A DNA stretch of 64,000 nucleotides from Kribbella pratensis (GCF_004365355.1 NZ_SODP01000001.1:3396476-3460475); one strand, 5' to 3'; shown: positions 47,353 to 56,982, counted from the stretch's first letter. Numbers and translations: made by a program. The notes: generated by a model not told the origin, from the letters alone.

Positions 47353-50175
47353 ATGCTCGACGCCGTCTTCGTTCCGGCCGACCCGCCGCGCGCGGGCCGG
47401 CTGGCGCTGTACGGCGACCTGGCCGCGGCCGGCGAGCAGCCTGATGGCACGGTCGACCTCGTGCTGCCGCGTGGTTCGACGGTCCGGCGTACGACGGTGC
47501 CTGCTCGGCTCCTGTCCATGCCCGAGCTGCTCGTCCGCCTGACCGGCCCCGACATAGGCCCAGGCGTCGACTCCGACGGTTGGGCCGCTAGTTGGGCTGC
47601 GTGGCGGGCGGCCGGGCTGGCGGGACTGGTGCTGATCGGCCGCGGGCGCCTCGTTCCGGATCGCAGCCCCGAGGGGTACGGCGCTTGGCGCGTCGCTCCG
47701 CTCGACCCGATCGACCGCGCCTGGCTGCGAAACCTCAGCGCCGCCATGCCTGCGCACGGTCATGCCCTGCCGATCGAAGGCACCCGACCGGTCCGCCTGG
47801 TCGACCCCGAGCAACTCGTCCGCGCGTTCTGGGACGCACTCGCCGACAGCCTCGTCCGGACGCCGGCGGCAGCTGTCGCCACGCGCCCTGGTGCCGCGCC
47901 GTTCGCCGCCGCCGATCCGACCACGCTGATCGGACCGTCCGGCTGGCTCGACGAGACGGCCCTCGCCGAGGAGGCAGGCGCTCGCCTGGTCCTCCGGATC
48001 GAGCCACCCGAGCTGCCGCAGGAAACGTTCCGCGGCGTCCTGCAGTTGCGCAGCGGTCTCGATCCGAGCTTGCTGGTCGACGTCGCGGACATGTGGAACG
48101 CGCCGGCCGCCGTACTCACAGCCCTCGGCGAGCGCGCCGAGACCGACCTCCTCCTCGCCCTCCGCCGCGGGGCACGAGTCTGGCCGCCGCTGGGAGCCGC
48201 GCTGCGCGACGCAGCTCCGGAGGAGGTCGGCATCGACGACGACGCGCTCGAGGAGCTGGCCGAAGGAAGCCCTGCATTAGAAGGCGCAGGCATCGAGGTG
48301 CTCTGGCCGACCGACCTGTTCGCCGGCGAGCTGGCCGTCCGCGGCTCGGTCGCCACGCCGACTCCCGGCGCGATCACCGGCCCGGACTTCAGCCTGAACG
48401 ATCTGGTCGCGTTCCGCTGGCGACCGACGCTCGACGGCCAGGACCTGACCGAAGCCGAGGTCGCCGCGCTCGCGGAAGCGAAACGGCCGATGATCCGCAT
48501 GCGCGGCCGCTGGATCCGCGTCGACCAAGATGTCGTACGCCGGCTGCGCAACGGCTCCACGCGCAAGCTGACGGGCGCCGAGGCGCTCGGCGCGGCGCTG
48601 ACCGGGACCATCGATGTCGACGGTGAGCTCGTTCCTTTCGACGCGGATGGTTCGCTGGCCGCGATGCTCGCCCGGCTGCGTACGGCCGAGGAGCCGGCTC
48701 CGTTCACCGATCCGGTCGGCCTGCGCGCGACCCTCCGCGATTACCAGCGACGCGGCGTCGCGTGGATGGCGCAGCTCGCCAACCTCGGCCTCGGCGGCTG
48801 CCTGGCCGACGACATGGGACTGGGCAAGACGATCCAGGTGATCGCGCTGCACCTCCAGCTGGAGCGGCGCGGCCCGACGCTGGTCGTCTGCCCGTCGACC
48901 CTGCTCGGCACGTGGGAGCGCGAGTTCGAGCGATTCGCCCCCGACGTACCGACGCGGCGCTACCACGGCGCGGGCCGGATGCTGAGCGACATCGCGCCCG
49001 ACGAGGTGGTGCTGACGACGTACGGCGTGGTGCGTCAGGACCACCGTGTTCTCGGCGAGGTGGCGTGGGGCCTGGTCGTCGCGGACGAGGCACAACACGC
49101 GAAGAACCCGTTGTCCCGCACGGCTCGCGCGCTGCGAACGTTGCCCTCAGCAACGAGGATCGCGCTGACCGGTACGCCGGTGGAGAATCGTCTGTCCGAG
49201 CTCTGGTCGATCCTCGACTGGTCGGCGCCGGGGCTGCTCGGGACGCTCGACCGGTTCCGCCACGACGTCGCCGTACCCGTCGAGCGGTTCCACGACGAGG
49301 AGGCGACCGCGCGGCTCGCCCGGGTGACGCGGCCGTTCCTGCTGCGACGGCGCAAGAGCGATCCGGGGATTGCTCCGGAGCTTCCGCAGAAGTCGGAGCG
49401 CGATGTCGTCGTACCGCTGACCGCCGAGCAGGCCACGCTCTACCAAGCGGTGGCGAAGGAGACGCTCGCCAAGATCGAGGAGGCGGAGGGCATCGCGCGA
49501 CGCGGGCTCGTGCTGAGTCTGCTCACGCAACTGAAGCAGGTATGCAACCACCCGGCGCAGTTCCTGCACGAGCCCGGTCCGCTGGAGCGACGCTCGGGCA
49601 AGCTCGCCGCGCTGGACGAGCTGCTCGACGTGATCCTGGCCGAGGGCGAATCCGTGCTGATCTTCAGTCAGTACGTCGAGATGTGCCGGCTGATCGAAGC
49701 GCATCTGGCGGCGCGGCAGATCAAGTCGTTGTTCTTGCACGGCGGGATCGGGGTGCGGAAGCGCGAGCAGCTGGTCGCGGACTTCCAATCCGGTGCGGCG
49801 CAGGTCTTCTTGCTGTCGTTGAAGGCCGGCGGGGTCGGGCTGACGCTGACGCGGGCCACGCACGTCGTGCATTACGACCGCTGGTGGAACCCTGCGGTCG
49901 AGGATCAGGCGACCGACCGTGCGTACCGGATCGGCCAGGACCGCCCGGTGCAGGTCCATCGCCTCGTCACCGAGAACACGCTGGAAGACCGGATCTCGAC
50001 CGTCATCAACGCGAAGCGCGACCTCGCCGATGCTGTGGTCGGCTCGGGCGAGGCGTGGCTGAGCGAGCTGTCGGATGCCGAGCTCACCGAGCTGGTCGAG
50101 CTCTCGACGACCCCGGCCAAGTCCGGCTCGGCGAGTGCGTACAACCCTTCTGCCGTTGGGAAATCCGATGGCTGA
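47353..50175 (+). CDS. SNF2-family DEAD/DEAH-box ATPase (helicase-like)
   Basis: 940 residues. The first ~450 residues are a family-specific N-terminal region (SNF2 helicase-associated). The motor has motif I DMGLGKT, II DEAQ (in VVADEAQHAKN), III ALTGTPVEN, and in the second lobe VLIFSQYVEM, FLLSLKAGGVGLTLT and RAYRIGQDRPV. Such proteins remodel protein-nucleic-acid complexes. ATG at 47353 has GCAGGG upstream; earlier in-frame starts lack a site. Its last eight bases overlap the SWIM gene. Confidence 0.93.
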   Translation: MLDAVFVPADPPRAGRLALYGDLAAAGEQPDGTVDLVLPRGSTVRRTTVPARLLSMPELLVRLTGPDIGPGVDSDGWAASWAAWRAAGLAGLVLIGRGRLVPDRSPEGYGAWRVAPLDPIDRAWLRNLSAAMPAHGHALPIEGTRPVRLVDPEQLVRAFWDALADSLVRTPAAAVATRPGAAPFAAADPTTLIGPSGWLDETALAEEAGARLVLRIEPPELPQETFRGVLQLRSGLDPSLLVDVADMWNAPAAVLTALGERAETDLLLALRRGARVWPPLGAALRDAAPEEVGIDDDALEELAEGSPALEGAGIEVLWPTDLFAGELAVRGSVATPTPGAITGPDFSLNDLVAFRWRPTLDGQDLTEAEVAALAEAKRPMIRMRGRWIRVDQDVVRRLRNGSTRKLTGAEALGAALTGTIDVDGELVPFDADGSLAAMLARLRTAEEPAPFTDPVGLRATLRDYQRRGVAWMAQLANLGLGGCLADDMGLGKTIQVIALHLQLERRGPTLVVCPSTLLGTWEREFERFAPDVPTRRYHGAGRMLSDIAPDEVVLTTYGVVRQDHRVLGEVAWGLVVADEAQHAKNPLSRTARALRTLPSATRIALTGTPVENRLSELWSILDWSAPGLLGTLDRFRHDVAVPVERFHDEEATARLARVTRPFLLRRRKSDPGIAPELPQKSERDVVVPLTAEQATLYQAVAKETLAKIEEAEGIARRGLVLSLLTQLKQVCNHPAQFLHEPGPLERRSGKLAALDELLDVILAEGESVLIFSQYVEMCRLIEAHLAARQIKSLFLHGGIGVRKREQLVADFQSGAAQVFLLSLKAGGVGLTLTRATHVVHYDRWWNPAVEDQATDRAYRIGQDRPVQVHRLVTENTLEDRISTVINAKRDLADAVVGSGEAWLSELSDAELTELVELSTTPAKSGSASAYNPSAVGKSDG

Positions 50176-51427
50176 CGAAGACCGGGTGCCGTGGCAGGGG
50201 TGGCGGCGGAAGGGGGAGGACGCCGGGCTGCCTGCGGCGAAGGGGCCGGGGAGCCGTCGGCCGTTCGGGGCGACGTGGTGGGGTCGCGCGTGGTTGGAGG
50301 CGTTGGAGCAGCGCGCTCGGCTTGACCCGGGGCGATTGTCGCGTGGACGGTCGTACGCGCGGCGCGGGAGTGTTGTCGACCTGACGGTGAGTCCGGGAGA
50401 GGTTGAGGCCGTAGTACAGGGCAGCCGCGTCACGCCGTACCAGGTGACGGTGCGGATCCGCGCGTTCTCGAGCGCGGAGTGGGATTCTGTGCTCGAGGTG
50501 GTGTCGGCGCAGATTGGTCGGGTCGCGGCGCTGCTGGATGGGGAGATGCCGCCCGAGGTCATCGACGATGTGGGCGATGCGGGGCTCGAGCTCCTGCCCG
50601 GAGCCGGCGAAGTCCTCACGCACTGCACCTGCCCCGACTTTGCCGTTCCCTGCAAGCATTCCGCGGCCGTCTGCTACCTCATTGCGGACGCGTTGGACGA
50701 CGACCCGTTCGCGTTGCTCCTCCTCCGCGGTCGGCGCAAAGACGAACTCTTGGCAGCCCTCCGCACCCGCCGCGGCTCGCCGGCCGCCCCAGTCGTCGCA
50801 CCCCGTACTCCCCCACCGGCCGGCATCCCCGCAATAGCAGCGTTTGCTCGCCACCTGACACCTGAGACCCCGTCAACTGTTCCTGTGCCTGCACCACCTA
50901 GGCCGCTCGCTGCGCCCGGTGTGCCTGCAGCTGTGCGAGTCCTCGACCCACCGCGCTCGTCCGGCGTCGACGTACGAGATCTCGTCGCCCTGGCAACCGA
51001 TGCCGCTCGACGCGCCTGGGAGCTGGCGTCCGGCGACGGAGACGGCGGCCTCAACCTCACCTTCGAGCAAGACCTGGCCCGTAGAGCAGCCAAGGCTCTA
51101 GGCACGCCAGAACTAGCCGACCTGGCCCACCGCGCCGGCATCTCCTCCCGTCAACTAACCACCTGGGCCGTCGCCTGGCGCGAAGCCGGCCCCGGCGGCC
51201 TGGCCGTCACCCTCGACGACCCGGTCGCAGTCATCCCAGTCACCCCCGACGCCCTGACCGAAGCCCTCGAGGCCCTCCCCAACGCCACCGTCGAAGCCAA
51301 CCGAGTCGCCTCAGGCAAACTCCAACTCCGCCTAGGGCAAGACAACCTCTGGTACCGCTTCGACCAACACTTCAGCGACTGGACCCTGGCCGGCCCTCCA
51401 TCTCCAGACCCCAAGGATCTCCTCTAA
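50168..51427 (+). CDS. SWIM zinc-finger protein, partner of the SNF2 ATPase
   Basis: 419 residues. The SWIM motif CxCxnCxH is seen as CTCPDFAVPCKHSAAVCY near residue 156. The upstream part (FGATWWGRAWLEALE, RGRSYARRGSVVDL) is typical of bacterial SWIM proteins. After a Pro-rich linker, a C-terminal helical region may bind nucleic acid or the partner. SWIM and SNF2 genes are often paired, and here they overlap by eight bases, implying one complex. Confidence 0.92.
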   Translation: MADEDRVPWQGWRRKGEDAGLPAAKGPGSRRPFGATWWGRAWLEALEQRARLDPGRLSRGRSYARRGSVVDLTVSPGEVEAVVQGSRVTPYQVTVRIRAFSSAEWDSVLEVVSAQIGRVAALLDGEMPPEVIDDVGDAGLELLPGAGEVLTHCTCPDFAVPCKHSAAVCYLIADALDDDPFALLLLRGRRKDELLAALRTRRGSPAAPVVAPRTPPPAGIPAIAAFARHLTPETPSTVPVPAPPRPLAAPGVPAAVRVLDPPRSSGVDVRDLVALATDAARRAWELASGDGDGGLNLTFEQDLARRAAKALGTPELADLAHRAGISSRQLTTWAVAWREAGPGGLAVTLDDPVAVIPVTPDALTEALEALPNATVEANRVASGKLQLRLGQDNLWYRFDQHFSDWTLAGPPSPDPKDLL

Positions 51428-51462
51428 GCTCCGACTGACGTACCTGGGGAGGGTGCACCACC

Positions 51463-52356
51463 ATGCGCCGAATCACAGCCGCGATAGCTGTCCTACTGCT
51501 CGGCCTGGCCGCCTGCGACAGCCACACCGCGCAGCGGGTCGTGCCGACGCCGGCACCAGCAGCAAACCTGTGCGAGCGGCTCGCCCCGCGGCTCACCGGT
51601 TGGAAGGCCGCGGAGGCAGAGTCGCGCCTCACCGCGCCGCTCGCGGACAACTGCTCGTTGGTCGACACGACACAGGAGTTCCATCGGGTCTGGGTCGCTC
51701 TGTCCGCGATCCCGGTCACCGACGCGCAGTTCGCTCAGTCCCGCAAGGGCGACACCGAGTGGGTCACAGGAATGCAGTACGCAGCCAAAGTCATCGACGG
51801 TGAGGTCGGGCCGGGGTCATGGGCTGTCGACCCGGCGGCCGCCGCTCCCTGGCTCGTCTTCCGCGCCGGCAACCGTCCGGTCGAGCTACGCATGGTGAAC
51901 GACGGCTCAGGCACGTTGGACGAACTCCGATCCATCGCGCAGACGATCGTCGGGCTGCCCGGCGGCCTTCCCACAGCGCCGGCCATCATCGCTCAGCCGG
52001 AGTGCGCCCGCGGCACTGCGGCAGCCGAGCGACTACTCGGCGAGAAGGCGGTGCTGCGGCGAGACACCCTGACCGACGGCTACTTGTGGTGCCAGCGGGG
52101 CTCGGCGACCCGCTCGGTTGCGGTCAGATCCGGTGGCCTGGGCTCGGATCCGGCGCTCGACTTCGGCTACGTGAAAGGCGGGTTCACGTCGCATCGGGTG
52201 AATGTCGGCGCCGAGGGCTGGCAGCAGACAGACGGCGAATTGGCGTTCCGCACCACCAAAGACGCTTACGTCGAATTGGTGGCAACCCCGGACAGCACGC
52301 TGAACGCAGGCCTGCTCGTCGCCCTCGCCCAAGCGATCGCACCGGCCTACGAATGA
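51463..52356 (+). CDS. Putative lipoprotein of unknown function
   Basis: 297 residues. Signal peptide with lipobox L-A-A-C (Cys18). The mature protein contains conserved-looking Cys residues and repeated two-part architecture (CERLAPRLTGW and later CARGTAAAERLLG), suggesting an internal duplication. Resembles actinobacterial sensor-domain lipoproteins in size, but no named domain is recognised. ATG with a GGGGAGGG site. Its stop lies one base from the convergent esterase stop. Confidence 0.78.
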   Translation: MRRITAAIAVLLLGLAACDSHTAQRVVPTPAPAANLCERLAPRLTGWKAAEAESRLTAPLADNCSLVDTTQEFHRVWVALSAIPVTDAQFAQSRKGDTEWVTGMQYAAKVIDGEVGPGSWAVDPAAAAPWLVFRAGNRPVELRMVNDGSGTLDELRSIAQTIVGLPGGLPTAPAIIAQPECARGTAAAERLLGEKAVLRRDTLTDGYLWCQRGSATRSVAVRSGGLGSDPALDFGYVKGGFTSHRVNVGAEGWQQTDGELAFRTTKDAYVELVATPDSTLNAGLLVALAQAIAPAYE

Positions 52357-52357
52357 A

Positions 52358-53338
52358 TCAGCGGCCTCTGCGCAGGGTGGTGTGTTCTTCGAGGGCTGGG
52401 ATCAGGTGCTCGGCGATCTTGGCGTGGCCGGCAACGGTCGGGTGGACCTGGTCGGTGCAGTCGTCCTCAGTGATCCAGCCGGTGGAGTCGATGTAGACGA
52501 GGTCGGGATCGTCGAGGGACTTCACCGCGGCCTCGATCGTGTCGGCGTGCTTGCCGTTGAACGGCGTCAGCGCCACGATCGTCGTCTCCGGGTACGCCGC
52601 GCGCACCCGCCGTACACAACCGGCGTACTCGTCGACGTCCAGCGTCGGATCGTTCACGCCGAGGTTGATCACGACCACGTCGGACGGCTCGACGCGCTCG
52701 GCCGGTGAGCCGGCGAAGTTCCAGCCGAACGAGTCCACGCCGGCCGGCACCTCGCCGTTCCCCGGCTTGCTGATCCCCTGGCTCCCGAACCCGACCTGGT
52801 ACGACGTCGCGCCGAAGGCCCGCGCGGTCAGGTACGCGTACGACGTCGTGCCGTCCGCGCCCTCGGACTCCGGGTGCTCGCTCAGCGACTGAACGCCCTG
52901 CGTGATCGAGTCGCCGTAGAACTCCATCCGCGGACCGCCTGGCCGGCCGCTCAGTCGGAGCCGCGTGTTCACGTCGAGCACGAGACCGGCGAACACGACC
53001 GCGCACTCGAGCGGCGGGTTCCACCGGTTCGCGTGCTCGTTGACATCCTTGACCACGACCTCGACGCGGTGCCGACCGTCGGGCGCCGAGAGCTCGACAA
53101 CCGGCCCCTCGATCACCTGCAACTCCGGCTCGCCGTCATCGACCGTGATCCACAGGTGCGGCGCGACCGTGAGCCCGTCGGTGTCGAAGAGCAGCTGAAC
53201 CCGCTCACCGGCGTACGAGAACGAGATCCGCGAACCGGAGTTCACGGTGATCGCCACACCGGGCTGGTGTCCCCACTGTCCTTCCAGGACGATGCGCGGA
53301 TCAGACGGGGCGACGACCTCGCCAGGCTCGAACGGCAC
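52358..53338 (-). CDS. SGNH/GDSL-type esterase, two-domain (CE2-like)
   Basis: 326 residues. An N-terminal beta-sandwich (residues 1-130) is followed by an SGNH hydrolase: block I YGDSITQG (Ser nucleophile), block III GVND, and block V DQVHPT (Asp/His). The architecture resembles carbohydrate-esterase family 2 deacetylases. No signal peptide, so cytoplasmic. GTG 53338 has GAGGAG seven bases upstream; longer starts are unsupported. Substrate unknown, probably an acetylated sugar. Confidence 0.88.
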   Translation of the reverse strand: MPFEPGEVVAPSDPRIVLEGQWGHQPGVAITVNSGSRISFSYAGERVQLLFDTDGLTVAPHLWITVDDGEPELQVIEGPVVELSAPDGRHRVEVVVKDVNEHANRWNPPLECAVVFAGLVLDVNTRLRLSGRPGGPRMEFYGDSITQGVQSLSEHPESEGADGTTSYAYLTARAFGATSYQVGFGSQGISKPGNGEVPAGVDSFGWNFAGSPAERVEPSDVVVINLGVNDPTLDVDEYAGCVRRVRAAYPETTIVALTPFNGKHADTIEAAVKSLDDPDLVYIDSTGWITEDDCTDQVHPTVAGHAKIAEHLIPALEEHTTLRRGR

Positions 53339-53396
53339 AGCACACTCCTCGGTCTCGGTTGCTGTGCCATTCTGCCTGGCCGTGCTGTCCAAGAGG

Positions 53397-54215
53397 TCAC
53401 CATCCCGCCTTCCGAGCCCGCGCCTCGAACAGCAGGATGCCCGCCGACAGCGCGACGTTCAGCGAGTCCGCCTGCCCGAGCATCGGGATCGACACCGCGT
53501 CGAACCCCTCGTCATGCCACTCCCGCGACAGCCCCGAGCCCTCCGAACCGACCACGAACGCCGTCGGCCCGTCGTACTGCGGAACGCGATACGTCCCCGT
53601 TGCCGCTGGATCGGCGAGGTGGACGCGAAAGCGATGGCTCCGCAACCACGCCGCGGCGGACGGGATGTCGTCGAACTCCAGGATCGGTGTCGAGAGGACG
53701 GTGCCGCGGCTCGCGGAGTACACGGACGGATGCGTCGGCCGGGCCCGCCTGCTCGTCAGGATGAGGCAGTCGGCGTTGGCGGCGTCCGCCGTACGGATCA
53801 GGGTGCCGAGGTTTCCGGCGTACTCGACGCCGTCCGCGACCAGCACCAGCGACTCGTTGGTGAACTCGAACGCATGCGGCCGCCACTCCGGGAGCCGTGC
53901 GATTGAGATCAGGCCGTCGGAACGGGTCTTGCGGGAGAGACGGGCGAGCAGCTTCTCCGAGATGCGGTAGACCTCGGTGGCGCGTTCCGCGATCCGGTGA
54001 ACCTCGGTCGTGGCGAGCTGCGTCGTGGCCATGTCGGGGCACCAGAAGAACGCGTCGATGGTGGCGGTCGTGGTGAGCAGGCGGTCGTGTTCCCAACTGC
54101 CTTCGACCATGATCCGGCCGGGTGAACCGTCCTTCCGCAGGGTCAGCAGGTCACGGACACGGGGATGTTGCGCGCCGATGGAACGCGCCGAGTGGGCGAA
54201 TGGGTGCACAGTCAT
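53397..54215 (-). CDS. TrmH/SpoU-family RNA 2'-O-methyltransferase
   Basis: 272 residues. N-terminal RNA-binding domain, then a SPOUT methyltransferase domain with motif 1 GNLGTLIRTADA, motif 2 FVVGSEGSGLS and motif 3 SIPMLGQADSLNVALSAGI. The spacing and wording of these motifs resemble thiostrepton-resistance methyltransferases (Tsr type), which modify 23S rRNA, but housekeeping rRNA or tRNA targets are equally possible. ATG at 54215 has GGAG upstream. A perfect palindrome GGACCCTGC-G-GCAGGGTCC (54255-54273) lies in its leader. Confidence 0.88.
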   Translation of the reverse strand: MTVHPFAHSARSIGAQHPRVRDLLTLRKDGSPGRIMVEGSWEHDRLLTTTATIDAFFWCPDMATTQLATTEVHRIAERATEVYRISEKLLARLSRKTRSDGLISIARLPEWRPHAFEFTNESLVLVADGVEYAGNLGTLIRTADAANADCLILTSRRARPTHPSVYSASRGTVLSTPILEFDDIPSAAAWLRSHRFRVHLADPAATGTYRVPQYDGPTAFVVGSEGSGLSREWHDEGFDAVSIPMLGQADSLNVALSAGILLFEARARKAGW

Positions 54216-54392
54216 GTGCAAGCTCCGGATGGAGAGAATCAGCAAGCGCGCCGGGGACCCTGCGGCAGGGTCCGCACCGGCGGGGCGACGCCCGTGGGGC
54301 GCCGTGGTACTGACGCGGCCTGTCGACCGCGTCAGCCAAGGATTCTCATCACATCTCGGATGGTAGGCAGCCCGGCCGCACGCGTCATCCGG

Positions 54393-54428
54393 TTTTCCAC
54401 AGCACCAGCCGCGATCCAGTTGTCCACA
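54393..54428 (+). promoter_or_regulatory. Two DnaA boxes upstream of the SMC operon
   Basis: TTTTCCACA (54393-54401) and TTGTCCACA (54420-54428) occur in the same orientation, 27 bases apart start to start. The second matches the actinobacterial DnaA-box consensus exactly and the first has one mismatch. They lie just upstream of the -35 of the four-gene SMC operon and between it and the divergent methyltransferase gene. DnaA-linked control is inferred. Confidence 0.6.
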
Positions 54429-54447
54429 GGCTCGTGGCGGGTGAGTT

Positions 54448-54475
54448 TTGGTCTGTCGGTGCGGGTGGTTAGAGT
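54448..54475 (+). promoter_or_regulatory. Candidate promoter of the SMC operon
   Basis: TTGGTC (54448-54453) and TAGAGT (54470-54475) with a 16-base spacer form a housekeeping-type promoter; transcription would start near 54482, leaving a ~50-base leader with GGGAGG before the ATG at 54535. Confidence 0.45.
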
Positions 54476-54534
54476 CCTTTTCTCTGGTAGCCCAGTTGTC
54501 GTCTCAGGCGCTATCACACGGGAGGGAGTGCGGG

Positions 54535-55725
54535 ATGGACGCGACACTGCTCGACGCCGAGGCCGAGGCGGCCGTGCTGCGCGTCTACCGTCAGGTCTTC
54601 GCCGTGCTCGCCCGCGAGGCCGGCGCGATGATCGTCGACCCCGACCTCCTCGACGTCGACCAGGCCATCCTGGACGCGTTCGCCGAGGCCGGCAGCGACG
54701 GTCTCACGGTCGAGCAGGCCACGCTCGCCTGCCGGGCATATCCGCACGACATGATCGTCCGCCGCTTCGAAGTGCTCCGGCAGTACGGCGCGATCACCAA
54801 ACTCGTCGACCGTCCGAACGAGCTGCGTCACCGCGCCGCCTTCGCGCCGTACGTGATGCTGATGTTCCTGCGCCGGATGTCCGTCCAGGGCGGTCAGGCC
54901 GAGCTTCACCAACTGCTCACCCTCGAGGCGCACAGTGTCAGCGACCCGCACGCGACCGCTGATGAGGGCAAGGCGTCGATCGGGCGGATGACCAAGGTCT
55001 TCCGACTCCTCGGGAACGAGCTGGCGATCCTGGTGTCGACGAGCACCACGGCCCAGCTCCGCGAGAACGCGCAGCTCGCCTGGGGCAACGAGCGCCTGAT
55101 CGAACAGGCCGAGAAGGTTCACCGGATCGTTCTCGAGCGCTGGCCAGAGCTGCATCGCGACTGCACTTCGCTCCGCATGGCCCTCGCGGCGTATGCCGAC
55201 GCCGTGCAACTCGCCGCCGGCCGCCTGGTCGAGCGAGCGGGTACGACGCGGGCGCTCGGACTGCTCCCGATCGAAACGTGGCTGACGTTCACGCGTAGCA
55301 GTGAGCCCGATGCGCTCGCCGCCGTACTCGATGGCCTTCTCTTTGATGCTGCAGCTCCGGACTTCTCGCCGCAGACGATGGTCGAGGCAGTCGAGACGGG
55401 ACGACGGTCCGGCAGCGCCCGGATGGCCCCGCCGCGCCCGACCGCGGATGCCGACGCGCCTGAGTCCGCGGCCGCGACGGATCGCGAAGACCTGCGCGCG
55501 GAGGCCGAGCGGGTGCTGGCCGGACGGCCCGAGGTCGACATCGTGGAGGTCGTCGACCAAGCGGGCGACTGGATCACCGCCCGACGCGTGCTGGCCGAGC
55601 TGACCGCGGCGCACTTGCACGACGAGCTCGACTACGAGCTGGTCTGGTCCGACGGCATGCGGATCGACCCGACCGCGGGGACACCGTGGGCGACCGAAGG
55701 CATCTTCCGCCGGGTGGCGCGATGA
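54535..55725 (+). CDS. Kleisin-like subunit of an SMC system (first gene)
   Basis: 396 residues, mostly helical. An N-terminal winged-helix-like region (residues 20-95) with L-T-V-E-Q-A-T-L, a long helical middle, an acidic low-complexity linker (about 295-325) and a C-terminal winged-helix-like end. Size, domain order and position before two small winged-helix proteins and an SMC ATPase match JetA/MksF-type kleisins, though I see no decisive sequence motif. ATG 54535 has GGGAGG upstream. The stop overlaps the next start (ATGA). Confidence 0.8.
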   Translation: MDATLLDAEAEAAVLRVYRQVFAVLAREAGAMIVDPDLLDVDQAILDAFAEAGSDGLTVEQATLACRAYPHDMIVRRFEVLRQYGAITKLVDRPNELRHRAAFAPYVMLMFLRRMSVQGGQAELHQLLTLEAHSVSDPHATADEGKASIGRMTKVFRLLGNELAILVSTSTTAQLRENAQLAWGNERLIEQAEKVHRIVLERWPELHRDCTSLRMALAAYADAVQLAAGRLVERAGTTRALGLLPIETWLTFTRSSEPDALAAVLDGLLFDAAAPDFSPQTMVEAVETGRRSGSARMAPPRPTADADAPESAAATDREDLRAEAERVLAGRPEVDIVEVVDQAGDWITARRVLAELTAAHLHDELDYELVWSDGMRIDPTAGTPWATEGIFRRVAR

Positions 55726-56324
55726 GCACCGAAGCCGTTGAGCGCCGGCTCTACAACGCGTTGTGGTGGGCGAAGGTGCAGTCCGCCGGACCGCTCGAGG
55801 TCGACCCCGACACGCCCGCCGTCGCCGGCCTCACCCGTGCAGCATCACCGGATGGGTCGACCGTCTGGCTCGTGCCCACGCTCCCATCGGGCGCAGGTCA
55901 TAGCGTCCTCGAAGAGCTCGGCGCTCCCCCGGTCGCCGTCGAGCAGCCGAACGAGACCGCCCGCCTGCTCGCGATCTGCGTCACCTGCTGCTGGACGGAC
56001 CGCAGCGCACCGGCTTGGCCGGGTGTGACCGGCACGCTCGCCCAGATCAGATCCGTGTACGCCGGGATGCGCGGCCGGCCCGAGCAGTCGAGCGACCTGA
56101 CCCTGATCATCGGCAGCCTCCGCCGCCTGCACGCCACGCACTGGATCCGCTGGGACGAGAAGACCGCCGAGGTCCGACTCGGTCCGCGTGTCGTCACTTG
56201 GACCGCGACCGACCTGTCGACCCTCCGCGACCTGTGCCGCCATCTCCCCGAGCCACCGCCCGCTGAGCTGTCCACCCGACCTGAGCCGGAGAGCGACGAG
56301 CGCCAGGAGGTGCTGGATGACTGA
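55722..56324 (+). CDS. Winged-helix KITE-like subunit of the SMC system (second gene)
   Basis: 200 residues. Conserved-looking helices with LNETARLLAICVTCCWT-like and ADLTLIIGSLRRLHATHWIRWDE segments typical of winged-helix (MksE/JetB, KITE) proteins that bind kleisins and DNA; an acidic tail closes it. Start overlaps the first gene by four bases and the stop overlaps the third by eight. Specific family not recognised; role inferred from context. Confidence 0.72.
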   Translation: MSTEAVERRLYNALWWAKVQSAGPLEVDPDTPAVAGLTRAASPDGSTVWLVPTLPSGAGHSVLEELGAPPVAVEQPNETARLLAICVTCCWTDRSAPAWPGVTGTLAQIRSVYAGMRGRPEQSSDLTLIIGSLRRLHATHWIRWDEKTAEVRLGPRVVTWTATDLSTLRDLCRHLPEPPPAELSTRPEPESDERQEVLDD

Positions 56325-56982
56325 GCAGCATGCCCTGTTCGACTCGTTGCTCCAGGACCTCAGCGACCGCGCGCGCGACGAAGTGCTCGCCGCTTTCAGC
56401 GCAGTGCAGTACGCCGCGCATCCGGTCGCCGAAGTACAGCTGGCCGGCCTCCGCGACGTGACGCTTCGCCGGCAAGTACAGCGGATGCTCAAGCTCATCG
56501 GCCGCACGCTCGTTCACGTCGACGGCACGCATTGGACCGCCGGGTACGACGACGACATCGCAGCGAGCCTGGTCGCACAGGGCTGGCAGCCGTTGTCAGT
56601 CATCGACCGCGCAGTGCTTGTGCTGGTGCTGGTCCATTCCGTCGCGATCCCCCGCAGCGAAGGCATCCTCACCGGCGACAGCTGGAAGTCCGCGCGGCCG
56701 ACCACGGTCGACGAGTTGCGGACGACGCGGATCAGCGGCGAGGAGCGACGCCTGTCCCTGCAGCGATTGCGCGCCGCCGGGTTGATCCAGCTCTCCGGCG
56801 ATCACTCCAGCGGGCCGTCGTACATCCCGGGTCCGCAACTGCAGCGCCTGACACCGGCAGCACGCCGACGACTGCAGGACCAACTGATCCTCGCCGCCGC
56901 CCCGGCCAGCCCGATCGCCGAAGCCATCCGCGCCCGCACCGGCAGCCCCGTAGCAGTCGCAGCAGTAGGAGATGAGACATGA
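56317..56982 (+). CDS. Second winged-helix subunit of the SMC system (third gene)
   Basis: 221 residues with two helix-rich segments resembling tandem winged helices: residues 10-75 (LLQDLSDRARDEVLAAFS, LRDVTLRRQVQRML) and 95-190 (VIDRAVLVLVLVHSVA, LSLQRLRAAGLIQLSG). ATG at 56317 lies within the end of the second gene. Two small winged-helix subunits before one SMC is not the standard Wadjet order (A-B-C-D), so this may be a divergent MukE-like element or a new component. Confidence 0.72.
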   Translation: MTEQHALFDSLLQDLSDRARDEVLAAFSAVQYAAHPVAEVQLAGLRDVTLRRQVQRMLKLIGRTLVHVDGTHWTAGYDDDIAASLVAQGWQPLSVIDRAVLVLVLVHSVAIPRSEGILTGDSWKSARPTTVDELRTTRISGEERRLSLQRLRAAGLIQLSGDHSSGPSYIPGPQLQRLTPAARRRLQDQLILAAAPASPIAEAIRARTGSPVAVAAVGDET

